Positions 38,817-48,330 are shown, counted from the stretch's first letter. The stretch is DNA of 64,000 nt from Trinickia mobilis (GCF_017315705.1 NZ_JAFLRF010000005.1:246303-310302), one strand, 5' to 3'. Numbers and translations are program-made. Notes: a model not told the origin generated them from the sequence alone.

Positions 38817-39398
38817 ATGGAACATACGCTCCCGCCGCTGCCGTACGCGAAAAACGCACTCGCACCGCACATGTCGGAAGAGACGCTCGAGTTTCACTAC
38901 GGCAAGCATCATCAGACTTATGTGACCAACCTGAACAAGCTGATTCCGGGCACCGAGTTCGAGAACCTGTCGCTCGAAGAGATCGTGAAGAAGTCGTCGG
39001 GCGGCGTCTTCAACAACGCAGCGCAAATCTGGAATCACACGTTCTTCTGGAACAGCCTCTCCCCGAAAGGCGGCGGCGCACCGGCAGGCGCGCTCGGCGA
39101 CGCGATCAACGCGAAGTGGGGCTCCTACGACAAGTTCAAGGAAGCGTTCACGGCAACGGCAGTCGGCACGTTCGGCTCGGGCTGGGCATGGCTCGTGAAG
39201 AAGGCGGACGGCTCGCTCGACCTGGTCTCGACCAGCAACGCCGCCACGCCGCTCACGACCGATGCGAAGCCGCTCCTCACGATCGACGTGTGGGAACACG
39301 CTTACTACATCGACTATCGCAATGCGCGTCCGAAGTTCGTCGAAGCGTTCTGGAACATCGTGAACTGGGACTTCGCCGCAAAGAATTTCGGCGCGTAA
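38817..39398 (+). CDS. sodB: Superoxide dismutase [Fe]
   Basis: 193 residues, Fe-SOD type: [20 protein letters not shown] then YGKHHQTYV (His ligand), [15 protein letters not shown] (His ligand) and [18 protein letters not shown] (Asp and His ligands). The pattern [11 protein letters not shown] is typical of iron rather than manganese enzymes. Cytosolic: no signal peptide. AAGGAAC 8 bp before the ATG. Confidence 0.97.
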   Translation: MEHTLPPLPYAKNALAPHMSEETLEFHYGKHHQTYVTNLNKLIPGTEFENLSLEEIVKKSSGGVFNNAAQIWNHTFFWNSLSPKGGGAPAGALGDAINAKWGSYDKFKEAFTATAVGTFGSGWAWLVKKADGSLDLVSTSNAATPLTTDAKPLLTIDVWEHAYYIDYRNARPKFVEAFWNIVNWDFAAKNFGA

Positions 39399-39419
39399 GC
39401 CCAGTCTTCTCAAGGCAGT

Positions 39420-39460
39420 AAAAGCAGAAAGCCCTCGAATTCGAGGGCTTTCTGCTTTTT
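39420..39460. terminator. Perfect 20-bp palindromic terminator
   Basis: Arms 39420-39439 and 39440-39459 are exact reverse complements (center GAATTC), with A- and T-rich ends, so it can terminate both sodB and the convergent bestrophin-like gene. Confidence 0.85.
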
Positions 39461-39503
39461 GCGCGCCAGTTCTTTGCGCGTGCGAGGGTCTTTCACAATC
39501 CGC

Positions 39504-40394
39504 TCACCACAGCACGCCTTGCTCCGCCTGCACCGGCTTCAATTCGTGCGCATCGCCCAGGCTGTCGCGCAAGTCGATTTCGATCGTGCGCGTGATCGCG
39601 GTGAGCGGCACGTCGTTCACGGTGTTCGAGAACGGGTGCTCCATATCGTTGCCGATCTGCAGCAGCGCCAGAAACAGAAAGCCGACGGCGGTCGAACCGA
39701 GCGGCGTGAAGATGCCGAGCGATTCGACGAGCCCCAGCGGCAACAGGATGCAGAACACGTGCGTGAATAGCGCAGGGTACGACGCATATTGCCGAGGAAA
39801 CGGCGTGTTCCGGATGCGCTCCATGCCGCCTTGCGCGTTCAGCAGCTCGCGCATCGTGTGTTCGACGGTCGTCAGCCGGATGCTGTCGAGCGACGCTTCG
39901 CGAGCGATGATTTTCGCCGTCTCGTTGAGAATCGCGTTCGGCACGTTCGCGACCTGCTGCAGGCGCGCGATTTCATCTTCCGGCAGGCGGGCCGCGAGTT
40001 CGTCCCATGGCGTTTGGCGGCGCAGATGCAGGCGCAACGCGTGGACGTAGGCGATGTGCCGAAGAATCAAGGGCCGCTGCAACGCGGTCGCCTCGATCGG
40101 AAGCAGCGTCTGCATTTCACGTCCGAAGCTGCGCGAGTAGTTGATCATCGCGCCCCACAGCGTGCGCGCTTCCCACCAGCGCGCGTAGGCCGCGTTATTG
40201 CGAAAGGTCAGGTAGATTGCGATCGCCGAGCCGAGCAGGGGCAACGGCAAATGCGGAAACGAGATGTACCGGTTATCGATGCCTTTGATGAAATACGCGA
40301 CGGTGACGAGCACGTCCCAGGCGAACAGCAAAGCCAGCGGGCGCCCGACATAGATAACGACTTGTCCGAGGCGAACGCGGCCCGGAATGATCAC
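39504..40394 (-). CDS. Bestrophin-like (UPF0187) membrane channel
   Basis: 296 residues of the bestrophin/RFP-TM family: YISFPHLPLPLLGSAIAIYL then TFRNNAAYARWWEARTLWG (signature), FPRQYASYPALFTHVFC and the C-terminal IGNDMEHPFSNTVNDVPLTA. Four hydrophobic segments. Bacterial homologues form ion channels in the inner membrane. The start is a GTG at 40394 overlapping the carbonic anhydrase stop (GTGA), so the two are coupled; a link to bicarbonate movement is attractive but inferred. Confidence 0.9.
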   Translation of the reverse strand: MIIPGRVRLGQVVIYVGRPLALLFAWDVLVTVAYFIKGIDNRYISFPHLPLPLLGSAIAIYLTFRNNAAYARWWEARTLWGAMINYSRSFGREMQTLLPIEATALQRPLILRHIAYVHALRLHLRRQTPWDELAARLPEDEIARLQQVANVPNAILNETAKIIAREASLDSIRLTTVEHTMRELLNAQGGMERIRNTPFPRQYASYPALFTHVFCILLPLGLVESLGIFTPLGSTAVGFLFLALLQIGNDMEHPFSNTVNDVPLTAITRTIEIDLRDSLGDAHELKPVQAEQGVLW

Positions 40395-41092
40395 GGCGCG
40401 GCCTTGGGCTGCAGACGTTCGCGCGCCTCGGCAAGCGTCAGGAACTGGCTGCCCTGTTCGTCGAACACGGAGATCTTGCCGTGCCCGATGTCGTACACCC
40501 AGCCCTGCACGGCGAGCCTTCCCTCGGCAAGACGCGCCGCGACTGCGGGGTGGGTGCGCAGATGCGTCAATTGCAGGCGCACGTTTTCCTCGACCATGGC
40601 CTGCACCACGTGATCGTGTTCGATCTTGCGCGTCAGCACGACGCTGCGCGCGGCTTCGGCGTTGCGCAGCCACGCATGGACGGTCGGCATCTCGTCGGCC
40701 ATCGATACGCCTGCCGCCAAGCCCTTCATCGCGCCGCAATCGGTATGGCCGCACACGACGACTTGCCGGACATCGAGCGCGAGCACCGCATACTCCACGA
40801 CCGCCGATACGCCGCCGAGCATCTCGCCGTACGCAGGCACGATATTGCCGATATTGCGGCACACGAACAGCTCGCCGGGACGGGTCTGCGTGATCATTTC
40901 CGGCGACACGCGCGAATCGGCGCAGGTGATGAAGAGCGTGTGAGGGGCCTGCCCGTGCGCGAGGCTCTTGAACAGGTCTTCGTTGCCGGGGAAGACGTCG
41001 CGGCTGAACGCGTCGACGCCTGCCAGCAGGTAGAGCAAATCCGGCGTGTCGGAGCCCGCACGCGCGTCGTTGCCAGGGGAGTTGCTTGACAT
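40391..41092 (-). CDS. can: Beta-class carbonic anhydrase
   Basis: 233 residues: zinc ligands Cys in ITCADSRVSPE and His/Cys in VVCGHTDCGAMKGL, with FVCRNIGNIVPAYG. It interconverts CO2 and bicarbonate. Start ATG 41092 with GGAGG upstream; it lies in one direction with the bestrophin-like gene. Confidence 0.95.
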   Translation of the reverse strand: MSSNSPGNDARAGSDTPDLLYLLAGVDAFSRDVFPGNEDLFKSLAHGQAPHTLFITCADSRVSPEMITQTRPGELFVCRNIGNIVPAYGEMLGGVSAVVEYAVLALDVRQVVVCGHTDCGAMKGLAAGVSMADEMPTVHAWLRNAEAARSVVLTRKIEHDHVVQAMVEENVRLQLTHLRTHPAVAARLAEGRLAVQGWVYDIGHGKISVFDEQGSQFLTLAEARERLQPKAAP

Positions 41093-41136
41093 GGCGGGCC
41101 TCCGCCTATCAGAGGGGAATGGAGCGCCGGCGCGGC

Positions 41137-41766
41137 TTAAAGCAAGTTGCGGCTCGCGGCCGGCGGCAACGTGGTGCGCTCGGTGAGCACGTCGTCGATC
41201 AGGCCATATTCCTTGGCGGCGCCCGCCGACATGAAGTTGTCGCGATCGGTATCCTTCGCGATCTGCTCGACGCTTTGGCCGGTGCGCTCGGCGAGCACCT
41301 TGTTCAGGCGCTCGCGCAGGAACAGCACTTCCTTCGCCTGGATCTCGATGTCGGCGGCGGTGCCCTGGCTGCCGCCCGACGGCTGGTGAATCATGATGCG
41401 CGCGTTCGGCAGCGCGAAGCGCTTGCCCTTTTGCCCGGCGGCGAGGAGGAACGTGCCCATGCTCGCGGCGAAGCCCGTGCATAGCGTCGACACGTCGGGC
41501 TTGATGAACTGCATCGTGTCGTAGATCGCGAGGCCGTCGTACACCGAGCCGCCCGGCGAGTTGATGTAGAAGTAAATGTCCTTGTCGGGGTTCTCCGATT
41601 CGAGGAACAGCATCTGCGCGACGATCAGGCTCGCGGTCTGTTCTTCGACGGGTCCGACCAGGAACACGATGCGTTCGCGCAAGAGGCGCGAATAGATGTC
41701 GTAGGCGCGCTCGCCGCGCCCCGACTGTTCGATGACGGTCGGTACGAGCTGGTTGAATGGCTGCAT
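41137..41766 (-). CDS. clpP: ATP-dependent Clp protease proteolytic subunit (stand-alone paralog)
   Basis: 209 residues. Catalytic Ser in [15 protein letters not shown], His in [10 protein letters not shown] and Asp in [11 protein letters not shown] are all present, so it should be active. Its neighbours are carbonic anhydrase and the EAL gene, not tig-clpX-lon, so it is probably a second ClpP. The N-terminus starts [20 protein letters not shown]; no propeptide is obvious. Confidence 0.93.
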   Translation of the reverse strand: MQPFNQLVPTVIEQSGRGERAYDIYSRLLRERIVFLVGPVEEQTASLIVAQMLFLESENPDKDIYFYINSPGGSVYDGLAIYDTMQFIKPDVSTLCTGFAASMGTFLLAAGQKGKRFALPNARIMIHQPSGGSQGTAADIEIQAKEVLFLRERLNKVLAERTGQSVEQIAKDTDRDNFMSAGAAKEYGLIDDVLTERTTLPPAASRNLL

Positions 41767-41827
41767 GACGATCCTCGCAATCCCGCAAATCCAGTGCTCA
41801 AGATAGTCCTTTTTCGCCCCGCCTGTC

Positions 41828-43111
41828 TCAAACGCGATGCAAGGCCGCTTCCCAATTGATGTCGGCGCATAGCACCTGCAGGCCGCGCGCGGTCTGCGCC
41901 GCGATCGACGCCGTCACGCACAAGTGCGCCTCATTGATCGACAGATAGGGCGCGGTCAAATGCGCGAACCCTGGCGCGCGCATCGCCTCGATGAAATAGG
42001 GCCGGCGTTCCCAGCTCGCGCCTTCCGAATGCAGGAGCGGCGAGAAGCGCTTCGCGCGCCGCGACACGCGCCCCGGGGGCACGACGTTGTCGCCGATCTG
42101 CCGGCCCGACGCGTCGAGCAGGAAGCAGCGCGCGGTCTCGGGCAGTGCGAGCAGCGCCGCCGCGGCCTGCGCGACGTCGTTGCCGGCGATGATGCGCGAG
42201 CTCGCTTCTTCCAGCGCGCGGACGTAGGGCGCGAGCCGCGCGCTTTGCGCCCGCTCGCGCGCGGCTTGCGCCACGCGCAGCGCGGCCGACAGCGTGTCCA
42301 TCACGCCGGCCGCCGTCTCCGGCCTGACCGGCTCGACGCTCGGCCCGGCGAAGAACGTGCCTTGCACGAAGTCGACGTCGCATTCGAGCGCGATCAGCGC
42401 GTCGCGCTCGGTCGCGAGGCCGCCCATCAGCACCAATTGCCCCGACTCGTGCAGCAGCGACACGAGGCCGGGCAGCACGCGCTCGATATGCGAGTGCTCG
42501 CTCGCTTGCGCAAGGATGCAACGGTCGAGCGTGACGATATCCGGATGCAGGTGCCAGACGCGGTCGATATTCGAATGTTTCGCGCCGAAGCCGCCGAGCG
42601 CGATAAGAAAGCCGGACTTGCGCAGCCCGTCGATGATTTCGGCGAAGCGCGTGGTTTCGCCGCCTGCCTGCTCGGGCACCTCCAGCACCACGCGCTGCGG
42701 GGACAGGCCGAGCGCTTTGAGGCCGGCGAGCAGCGCGTCGCCGTAGCTCGTGTCCATCAGCGCGGCCGGGTGCAGGCTCAGGAAGAGCCACTCGTCGTGG
42801 CTGTCGAACGCGTTGAAGTTGCCCAGATGCAGCGATTCGGCGAGCCGCCCCAGTTCCAGCAGGTCGCCGCGCCGCGCGGCCTGCGTGAACACTTCGTGCG
42901 ACGGCGCGTGCACGCCTTGCTCATCGCGCGCGCGCAGCGACGCGTGGTAGCCGATCGCGCGCCGGTGCGACACCGAAAACACCGGCTGGAACACGCTGAA
43001 CACGGTGTAGCCGCCATACAGGATGGTGCGCTGGGCGCCTTCGTCGCCGGCCATCGGCCGCGGCGGCTGGAAGCCGGGTGGGTCGAGATCGATCATGCTC
43101 ATGTCGGTCAT
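41828..43111 (-). CDS. Degenerate EAL-domain protein with C-terminal sensor-like region
   Basis: 427 residues. Residues about 34-290 follow the EAL fold ([40 protein letters not shown]), but the EAL motif itself reads HAS (residues 56-58), the two catalytic aspartates of DDFG are GG (residues 173-174) and the Asn of the NLS motif is lost, so c-di-GMP hydrolysis is not expected. Residues about 300-427 ([20 protein letters not shown] then [15 protein letters not shown]) resemble a Cache/YkuI-C type sensor. It may bind c-di-GMP or a partner. Stand-alone gene. Confidence 0.82.
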   Translation of the reverse strand: MTDMSMIDLDPPGFQPPRPMAGDEGAQRTILYGGYTVFSVFQPVFSVSHRRAIGYHASLRARDEQGVHAPSHEVFTQAARRGDLLELGRLAESLHLGNFNAFDSHDEWLFLSLHPAALMDTSYGDALLAGLKALGLSPQRVVLEVPEQAGGETTRFAEIIDGLRKSGFLIALGGFGAKHSNIDRVWHLHPDIVTLDRCILAQASEHSHIERVLPGLVSLLHESGQLVLMGGLATERDALIALECDVDFVQGTFFAGPSVEPVRPETAAGVMDTLSAALRVAQAARERAQSARLAPYVRALEEASSRIIAGNDVAQAAAALLALPETARCFLLDASGRQIGDNVVPPGRVSRRAKRFSPLLHSEGASWERRPYFIEAMRAPGFAHLTAPYLSINEAHLCVTASIAAQTARGLQVLCADINWEAALHRV

Positions 43112-43324
43112 GGGGTGGGTTCGGCGCTGCTGAAAGGGCACAGATTCGAAGTTTATCGGATCGGAACGCAAGAAGCATGCGCGGGGCATAGGGCGTTTCG
43201 GCCACCGCAGGACACGTTTTAGCGCCTTTCCGCGCACAGCCTTAGTGCGCCGCGTGCCCCGTTGCGGGTCGAGGCGGTGCCTGCGCGCCGCGGCCGGCCG
43301 TGCCCCGAGGCAGTGTCGGCGTAG

Positions 43325-44776
43325 TCAAGTCCGCTCGGACGGATCCGTCTTCCTGGCCGTGCCCCGGATATCCGGCGCCAGTTGCGCGAAGATCCACGCC
43401 GACCCCGACGTGATGATCCCGACGCAGAGGAACGTCGCGTGAAACGCCGGCAGCGGGTTGGCCGTGCCCGCATGCGGGATCAGCTCGGTGAACGTCGTGA
43501 GCAGCGCGCCGGCGACGGTCACGCCGAGGCTCATCGACAGCATCTGCACCAGCGAAAACAGGCTGTTGCCGCTGCTCGCGCCGCCGGTGCCGAGGTCTTT
43601 CAGCGTGAGCGTGTTCATCGCCGTGAATTGCATCGAGTTGACGCTGCCGAAGATCGCGAGCTGCACGAGCCGCAGCCACATCGGCTGACGGAGGCTCGTC
43701 AACAGGAAGCTCGCCATCGCGAGGCCCACCAGCACCGTGTTCACGACGAGCACCTTGCGATAGCCGTGCTTCATGATGAGGTTCGTGACGAGCCGCTTCG
43801 AGAACATGCCTGCCGCCGCGACGGGCAGCATCATCAGGCCCGCTTCGAACGCGCTGTAGCCGAGGCTCACTTGCAAGAGGAGCGGGATCAGGTACGGCAT
43901 CGCGCCGCTGCCGATCCGCGCGAACAGGTTGCCGAGCAGGCCCACGCTGAACGTATGGATCTTGAACAGATCGAGCGAGAAGATCGGCCGCTCGGCGCGC
44001 ACCGCATGCAGGCCGTATGCGACGAAGCACGCGAGGCTCAGGATCAGCAGCACGAGCACGGTCGCGTGCTGCAGGCCGAGCTCGGCCAAGCCGTCGAGCG
44101 AGAACGTGATCGCGACCATGCCGAGCGCGAGCAGCAGGTAGCCCTTGAGATCGAAGCGGGCGGTTTCGGGATTCCTCGCGTCGGGCATGTAGATGAAGGT
44201 GGCGATGCAGCCGAGCACGCCGACCGGCACGTTGATCAGGAAGATCCAGTGCCATGAGGCGATCTTGACGAGCCAGCCGCCGAGCGTCGGGCCGATGAGC
44301 GGGCCGATCAGTCCGGGGACCGCGACGAACGCGAGCGCGGACAGATAGCGTTCGGCCGGGAAGACGCGCAGCACGGCGAGACGTCCGACCGGCAGCAGCA
44401 TCGCGCCGCCGACACCCTGCATCACGCGCCAGGCGACGAGCTGCGACAGCGAATGCGCGTTCGCGCACAGGAGCGAGCCGAGCGTGAAGATCAGGATCGC
44501 GCTGAAGAAGACGCGCCGGACGCCGAGCTTGTCCGCGAGCCAGCCGGAGACGGGGATCATCACCGCCATCGTCAGCGAGTAGGCGATCACGACGGACTGC
44601 ATTCTGAGCGGCGATTCGCCGAGGCTCCTCGCCATCGACGGCAGCGCCGTGTTGACGATCGTCGAGTCGAGCGTCTGCATGAAGAAGCCGGTGGCGACGA
44701 GCCACAACAGCACGTTCAGCGACTGCTTGGAATAGGTGCGGGCGGGGGCGGCGGCAGTGGTCGGCGGATTGGACAT
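43325..44776 (-). CDS. DHA2-family MFS efflux transporter
   Basis: 483 residues, about 14 hydrophobic segments. N-terminal FFMQTLDSTIVNTALPSMAR and the motif C-like GPLIGPTLGGWLV place it with drug:H+ antiporters of the DHA2 group, most like MdtD-type pumps. The gene starts 11 bp after the MocR regulator stop, on the same strand, so the two are one operon. Substrate unknown. Confidence 0.9.
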   Translation of the reverse strand: MSNPPTTAAAPARTYSKQSLNVLLWLVATGFFMQTLDSTIVNTALPSMARSLGESPLRMQSVVIAYSLTMAVMIPVSGWLADKLGVRRVFFSAILIFTLGSLLCANAHSLSQLVAWRVMQGVGGAMLLPVGRLAVLRVFPAERYLSALAFVAVPGLIGPLIGPTLGGWLVKIASWHWIFLINVPVGVLGCIATFIYMPDARNPETARFDLKGYLLLALGMVAITFSLDGLAELGLQHATVLVLLILSLACFVAYGLHAVRAERPIFSLDLFKIHTFSVGLLGNLFARIGSGAMPYLIPLLLQVSLGYSAFEAGLMMLPVAAAGMFSKRLVTNLIMKHGYRKVLVVNTVLVGLAMASFLLTSLRQPMWLRLVQLAIFGSVNSMQFTAMNTLTLKDLGTGGASSGNSLFSLVQMLSMSLGVTVAGALLTTFTELIPHAGTANPLPAFHATFLCVGIITSGSAWIFAQLAPDIRGTARKTDPSERT

Positions 44777-44786
44777 GGGCTGGGCG

Positions 44787-46226
44787 TCACGCCTCTTCGC
44801 TATCGCATTCGCGCGCCGGCTCCATCTCGACGGCGCGGGCGAAGAACGCGCGGGCGCGCGGATCGTTCGCGTACGCGGTATTGATGCGGATCCACGGGGA
44901 CGTTTCGGAATGCGGCCGGAAATAGCTCCCCGGCACCACGGTGACACTGCATGCCGCGCCGCATTCGACGAGTTGCCGCGAATCGTCGATGTGCGGCACG
45001 CGCGCCCACGCGAACTTGCCGCCCGCCGGCTTCGCGAACAGCTCCCATCCGTACGCTTCGAGCGTTTGCACGGCGGCGCCGAGCGCGTCGTTGATGCGCC
45101 GGCGCAGGCGGTCGAGGTACTTGCGGTACGCGCCGCGCTCGAGCAGCGCGAGCGCCACGCTCTCCGCAAAGAGCGAGCCGCTGATGCACGTGAGCGCCTT
45201 GATGTCGGCGAGATCCTTGATGACTTTGGGGTTCGCCGCGATGAAGCCGATCCGCAGCGACGACGACATCGTCTTCGACAGCCCGCCGATATAGATCACC
45301 TGTTCGAGCTGGTCGAGCGTCGCGAGCCGGTCGGTCGGCTCGGCCTGGAAGTCGGCGTAGATATCGTCTTCGAGGATCGTGAAGCCGTACTCGCGCGCGA
45401 GTTGCAAGAGGCGGAACGCGACGGGCGGCGTGACCGTCGTGCCGGTCGGATTGTGAAACACGGTGTTGATGAAGAAGACACGCGGGCGGTGACGCTTCAG
45501 TTGCTCCTGCAGCACGTCGAGATCGGGGCCGTTCACCGTGCGCGGAATGCCGACCAGGTTCACGCCGTGCAGCTTCAGCAGCCCGAACAGGTTGTAGTAG
45601 CCAGGATCTTCGACAAACATCGTATCGCCGGCTTTGAGCAGGTAGCGGATCACGAGGTCGAGCGCCTGGCTCGCGCCGTTCGTGATCAGGATTTGCGACG
45701 TGGCCGTCTCGATGCCGACGAGCGCGGCGCGTGCGTTCAGGTGCTCACGCAAGGCGGGGTGGCCGAGCGGGCTCGCGTAGTCGATCATGCTCAGCGGCTC
45801 GGTGCGCGACACCTGACGGACCGCCTGCGCGAGGCCGTCCACGTCGCGCCACGCTTCGGGGATGGAACCGCCGCCGAGCTTCAGGTGCTCGCCGGGGTAG
45901 TTGAACTGCTGGAGGATGTGGATCGACTCTTCCTCGGCGCGGCGCGGGTCCGATGCGCCCTGACAGTCGTTGCCGGCAAGCGCGCGCCGCGACACGTAAA
46001 AGCCCGAGCCGTGCCGCGAGTCGACGTAGCCCAGCGAGACGAGCCGGTCGTACGCCTCGATGACGGGGAAGCGGCTCACGCCGTAGTCGGCTGCGAACTG
46101 GCGGATCGACGGCAATTTCGTGCCCGCGTGGAGGTCCCGCGAACGAATCCAGCCCTGCACGCCGGCCACGATTTGCTCGGTGAGCGGCACGCCGCTTTCG
46201 CGGTCGAGTTCGAGATCGGGTTTCAT
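44787..46226 (-). CDS. MocR/PdxR-type transcriptional regulator with aminotransferase-like domain
   Basis: 479 residues: N-terminal GntR winged helix (LTEQIVAGVQGWIRSRDLHA, then LPSIRQFAADYGVSRFPVIE) and a fold-type I aminotransferase domain. The PLP lysine sits in IGGLSKTMSSSLRIGF; NPTGTTVTP and DDIYADF are further cofactor residues. It senses PLP or an amino compound and controls neighbours. It likely regulates the downstream efflux gene and, through the palindrome at 46259, itself. Confidence 0.92.
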   Translation of the reverse strand: MKPDLELDRESGVPLTEQIVAGVQGWIRSRDLHAGTKLPSIRQFAADYGVSRFPVIEAYDRLVSLGYVDSRHGSGFYVSRRALAGNDCQGASDPRRAEEESIHILQQFNYPGEHLKLGGGSIPEAWRDVDGLAQAVRQVSRTEPLSMIDYASPLGHPALREHLNARAALVGIETATSQILITNGASQALDLVIRYLLKAGDTMFVEDPGYYNLFGLLKLHGVNLVGIPRTVNGPDLDVLQEQLKRHRPRVFFINTVFHNPTGTTVTPPVAFRLLQLAREYGFTILEDDIYADFQAEPTDRLATLDQLEQVIYIGGLSKTMSSSLRIGFIAANPKVIKDLADIKALTCISGSLFAESVALALLERGAYRKYLDRLRRRINDALGAAVQTLEAYGWELFAKPAGGKFAWARVPHIDDSRQLVECGAACSVTVVPGSYFRPHSETSPWIRINTAYANDPRARAFFARAVEMEPARECDSEEA

Positions 46227-46238
46227 GCGGCGCCACCT

Positions 46239-46292
46239 CACTGTTCGATAATTCGCCTGAACAGTTTCAGTGAAACTGTTCGGAACTGTGCA
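46239..46292. promoter_or_regulatory. Candidate MocR operator: inverted and direct repeats of ACTGTT
   Basis: A palindrome GAACAGTTTCA-G-TGAAACTGTTC (46259-46281) stands 33 bp before the MocR ATG, with additional ACTGTT at 46240 and GAACTGT at 46284. MocR regulators bind such direct/inverted half-site arrays. It lies between the MocR gene and the divergent DUF2917 gene and could control both. Confidence 0.6.
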
Positions 46293-46366
46293 TGTGATTT
46301 TAGCAGCGGCGTCTCAATAATGAGGCTACGTAATTCCCCTAGGACGCCTCTTCAAGGAGCACAGCG

Positions 46367-46672
46367 ATGCGCGAAATCCGGACTTTCGAACTCGAGTACA
46401 GCGAACCGGCTGCCGCTTGGCAGATCGACCGGCCGGCCGTGCTCACGGTGACCGACGGGGAAATCTGGCTGACGGTCGAAGGCGATTCCGAGGACTACTG
46501 GCTCAAGGCGGGCGAACCGTTCGTGTTGCCGCAAGGCGCGAGGACCTGGGTCAGCGCCGGGCGCGGCGGGGCGAAGTTTTCGCTGGCGTTTGCGAGTGCG
46601 GGCCGCGGCGTGATGGCAACGTCGGCGCCGGCGTCGCGAAGCTGGATGCCGCGCTGGCTGAACGTGGCTTGA
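46367..46672 (+). CDS. DUF2917 domain-containing protein
   Basis: 101 residues: WQIDRPAVLTVTDGEIWLTV (DUF2917 core), EDYWLKAGEPFVLPQGARTW. A small cupin-like beta-barrel protein found mostly in Burkholderiales; function unknown. AAGGAG 10 bp before the ATG. Divergent from the MocR gene and possibly under the same operator. Confidence 0.85.
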   Translation: MREIRTFELEYSEPAAAWQIDRPAVLTVTDGEIWLTVEGDSEDYWLKAGEPFVLPQGARTWVSAGRGGAKFSLAFASAGRGVMATSAPASRSWMPRWLNVA

Positions 46673-46938
46673 GCACCCGTTGAGCGGGTCGATGCGGTGC
46701 GTGGTTCACGCTGCGCGGCGGCGCGTGGCGAGTCGGCCGCGGTGCAAACCGGCATCAAACGTCACGCCGTCTCCGGATGCGCGCCGATATAACGTGCGCG
46801 CGGCCGGATCAGGCAGCGCAGGTGTCGGCCGAGAAACCAAACAAATCGATATATGTTGATTATTGGGATCAAGATTGATCGCAGTGCGGGCCGATTCTAG
46901 ACTCGTCTCAACGCCTCAGCCGCCGCTTCTCGTCGATC

Positions 46939-48330
46939 ATGACTCCGCTTATCGCCCTGGAACATCTCTGGTCGGTCGCCGAATGCGACCCCGCAGCGCT
47001 CGAATCGGTTGTCATCGACGGCAACGACCCGGGGCTGCCTTCCGTCTACCGCGTCGGCACGCTCGCGGCGGCGGCGATCGGCGCGATGGCGCTCGCCGCA
47101 GCCGAGTGCTTTCGTCTGCGCACGGGGCGCCGGCAGCGCGTCGAAGTCGAGATGCGCCGTGCGCTCGCGTCGTTTCGCAGCGAACGCTATTTGCGCGTGA
47201 ACGACGGTCCGGCGCCCGAATTGCGCGGTCCGCTCACCGGCTTCTACGAGACGCGCGACGGACGCTGGATTCAACTGCACACGAATTTCGAGCATCACCG
47301 CGACGGCGTGCTCAAGGTGCTCGGCTGTGCGAACGACCGCGCGGCGGTCGTCGAGGCGATTCGCGGCTGGAACGGCGCGGCGCTCGATCAGACGCTCGCC
47401 GACGCGGGCCTGTGCGCCGCGCTGATCCGCACGCCGCGCGAATGGACCGCGCTCGAGCAGGCAGCCGCGATTGCCGACTTGCCGCTCTTTCAGATCGAGC
47501 GAATCGGCGATGCGCCGCCCGAGCCCGTGGGCAGCGGCGTCGAGCGGCCGCTTGCAGGCACGCGCGTGCTGGACCTCTCGCGCATCATCGCGGGGCCGGT
47601 GGCGGGGCGCGCGCTCGCGCAGCACGGCGCCGAGGTGCTGCTCGTGAGCGGCCCCCATCTGCCGAACATCCCGCCGCTCGTCATCGACAACGGACGCGGC
47701 AAGCGTTCGGCTGTCGTCGATCTGCGCCACGCCGACGGTTGCGCGGCGCTCGCCTCGTTGACCGCCGAGGCCGACGTGTTTCTCCAGGCGTACCGTCCGG
47801 GGGCGCTCGCGGCGCGCGGCTTCTCGCCGGAAGACGCAGCTCGCATGCGGCCGGGCATCGTCTACGTATCGATCTGCGCATACGGTCACACGGGGCCTTG
47901 GGCGAACCGGCGCGGCTTCGACAGCCTCGTACAGTCGGCAAGCGGGATCGCCTGGAACGAGACGCAGGCGGCGCAAGCGGCGAGCCCGCAGCATCTGCCG
48001 TGTCAGGCGCTCGACCACGGCACCGGCTATCTCGCCGCGTTCGGCGCGATGGTTGCGCTCGCGCGGCGCGCGACCGAAGGCGGCAGCTGGCACGTGCGGC
48101 TGTCGCTCGCGCAAACCGGGCGGTGGCTGCAATCGCTTGGGCAGATCGAAGGCGGCCGGCGTGCGCCGGACGTCACGCTCGACGACCTGCGCGATTGCCT
48201 GGAGACCGTCGAATCGCCGTTCGGCAAGGTGCTCGGGACGTCGCCCGCCGAGTTGCTCTCGGAAACGCAGCCGTTCTTCGGGCGCCCGCCGGTGCCGATC
48301 GGCACCGACGAGGCTCGCTGGATCGCCTAG
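46939..48330 (+). CDS. CaiB/BaiF-type CoA-transferase with permuted domain order
   Basis: 463 residues. The class III CoA-transferase start motif (LAGTRVLDLSRIIAGPVAGR then ALAQHGAEVLLV, NGRGKRSAVVDLR, VYVSICAYGHTGPW) is not at the N-terminus but in the middle, from about residue 195. The first 190 residues look like the C-terminal half of the same family (RQRVEVEMRRALASF, FYETRDGRWIQLH). So the order is C-like half, N-like half, short C-like tail. CoA donor and acceptor unknown. No clear ribosome binding site. Confidence 0.8.
   Translation: MTPLIALEHLWSVAECDPAALESVVIDGNDPGLPSVYRVGTLAAAAIGAMALAAAECFRLRTGRRQRVEVEMRRALASFRSERYLRVNDGPAPELRGPLTGFYETRDGRWIQLHTNFEHHRDGVLKVLGCANDRAAVVEAIRGWNGAALDQTLADAGLCAALIRTPREWTALEQAAAIADLPLFQIERIGDAPPEPVGSGVERPLAGTRVLDLSRIIAGPVAGRALAQHGAEVLLVSGPHLPNIPPLVIDNGRGKRSAVVDLRHADGCAALASLTAEADVFLQAYRPGALAARGFSPEDAARMRPGIVYVSICAYGHTGPWANRRGFDSLVQSASGIAWNETQAAQAASPQHLPCQALDHGTGYLAAFGAMVALARRATEGGSWHVRLSLAQTGRWLQSLGQIEGGRRAPDVTLDDLRDCLETVESPFGKVLGTSPAELLSETQPFFGRPPVPIGTDEARWIA

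Noticed and set aside
39504-40862. Single 452-residue frame joining the bestrophin-like protein with an upstream Arg-rich segment
   Set aside because: The upstream part is out-of-frame carbonic anhydrase; the channel starts at GTG 40394.
44777-45169. N-terminal extension of the DHA2 transporter frame
   Set aside because: Antisense-like basic sequence inside the MocR gene; the transporter begins at MSNPPTTAAA, 44776.
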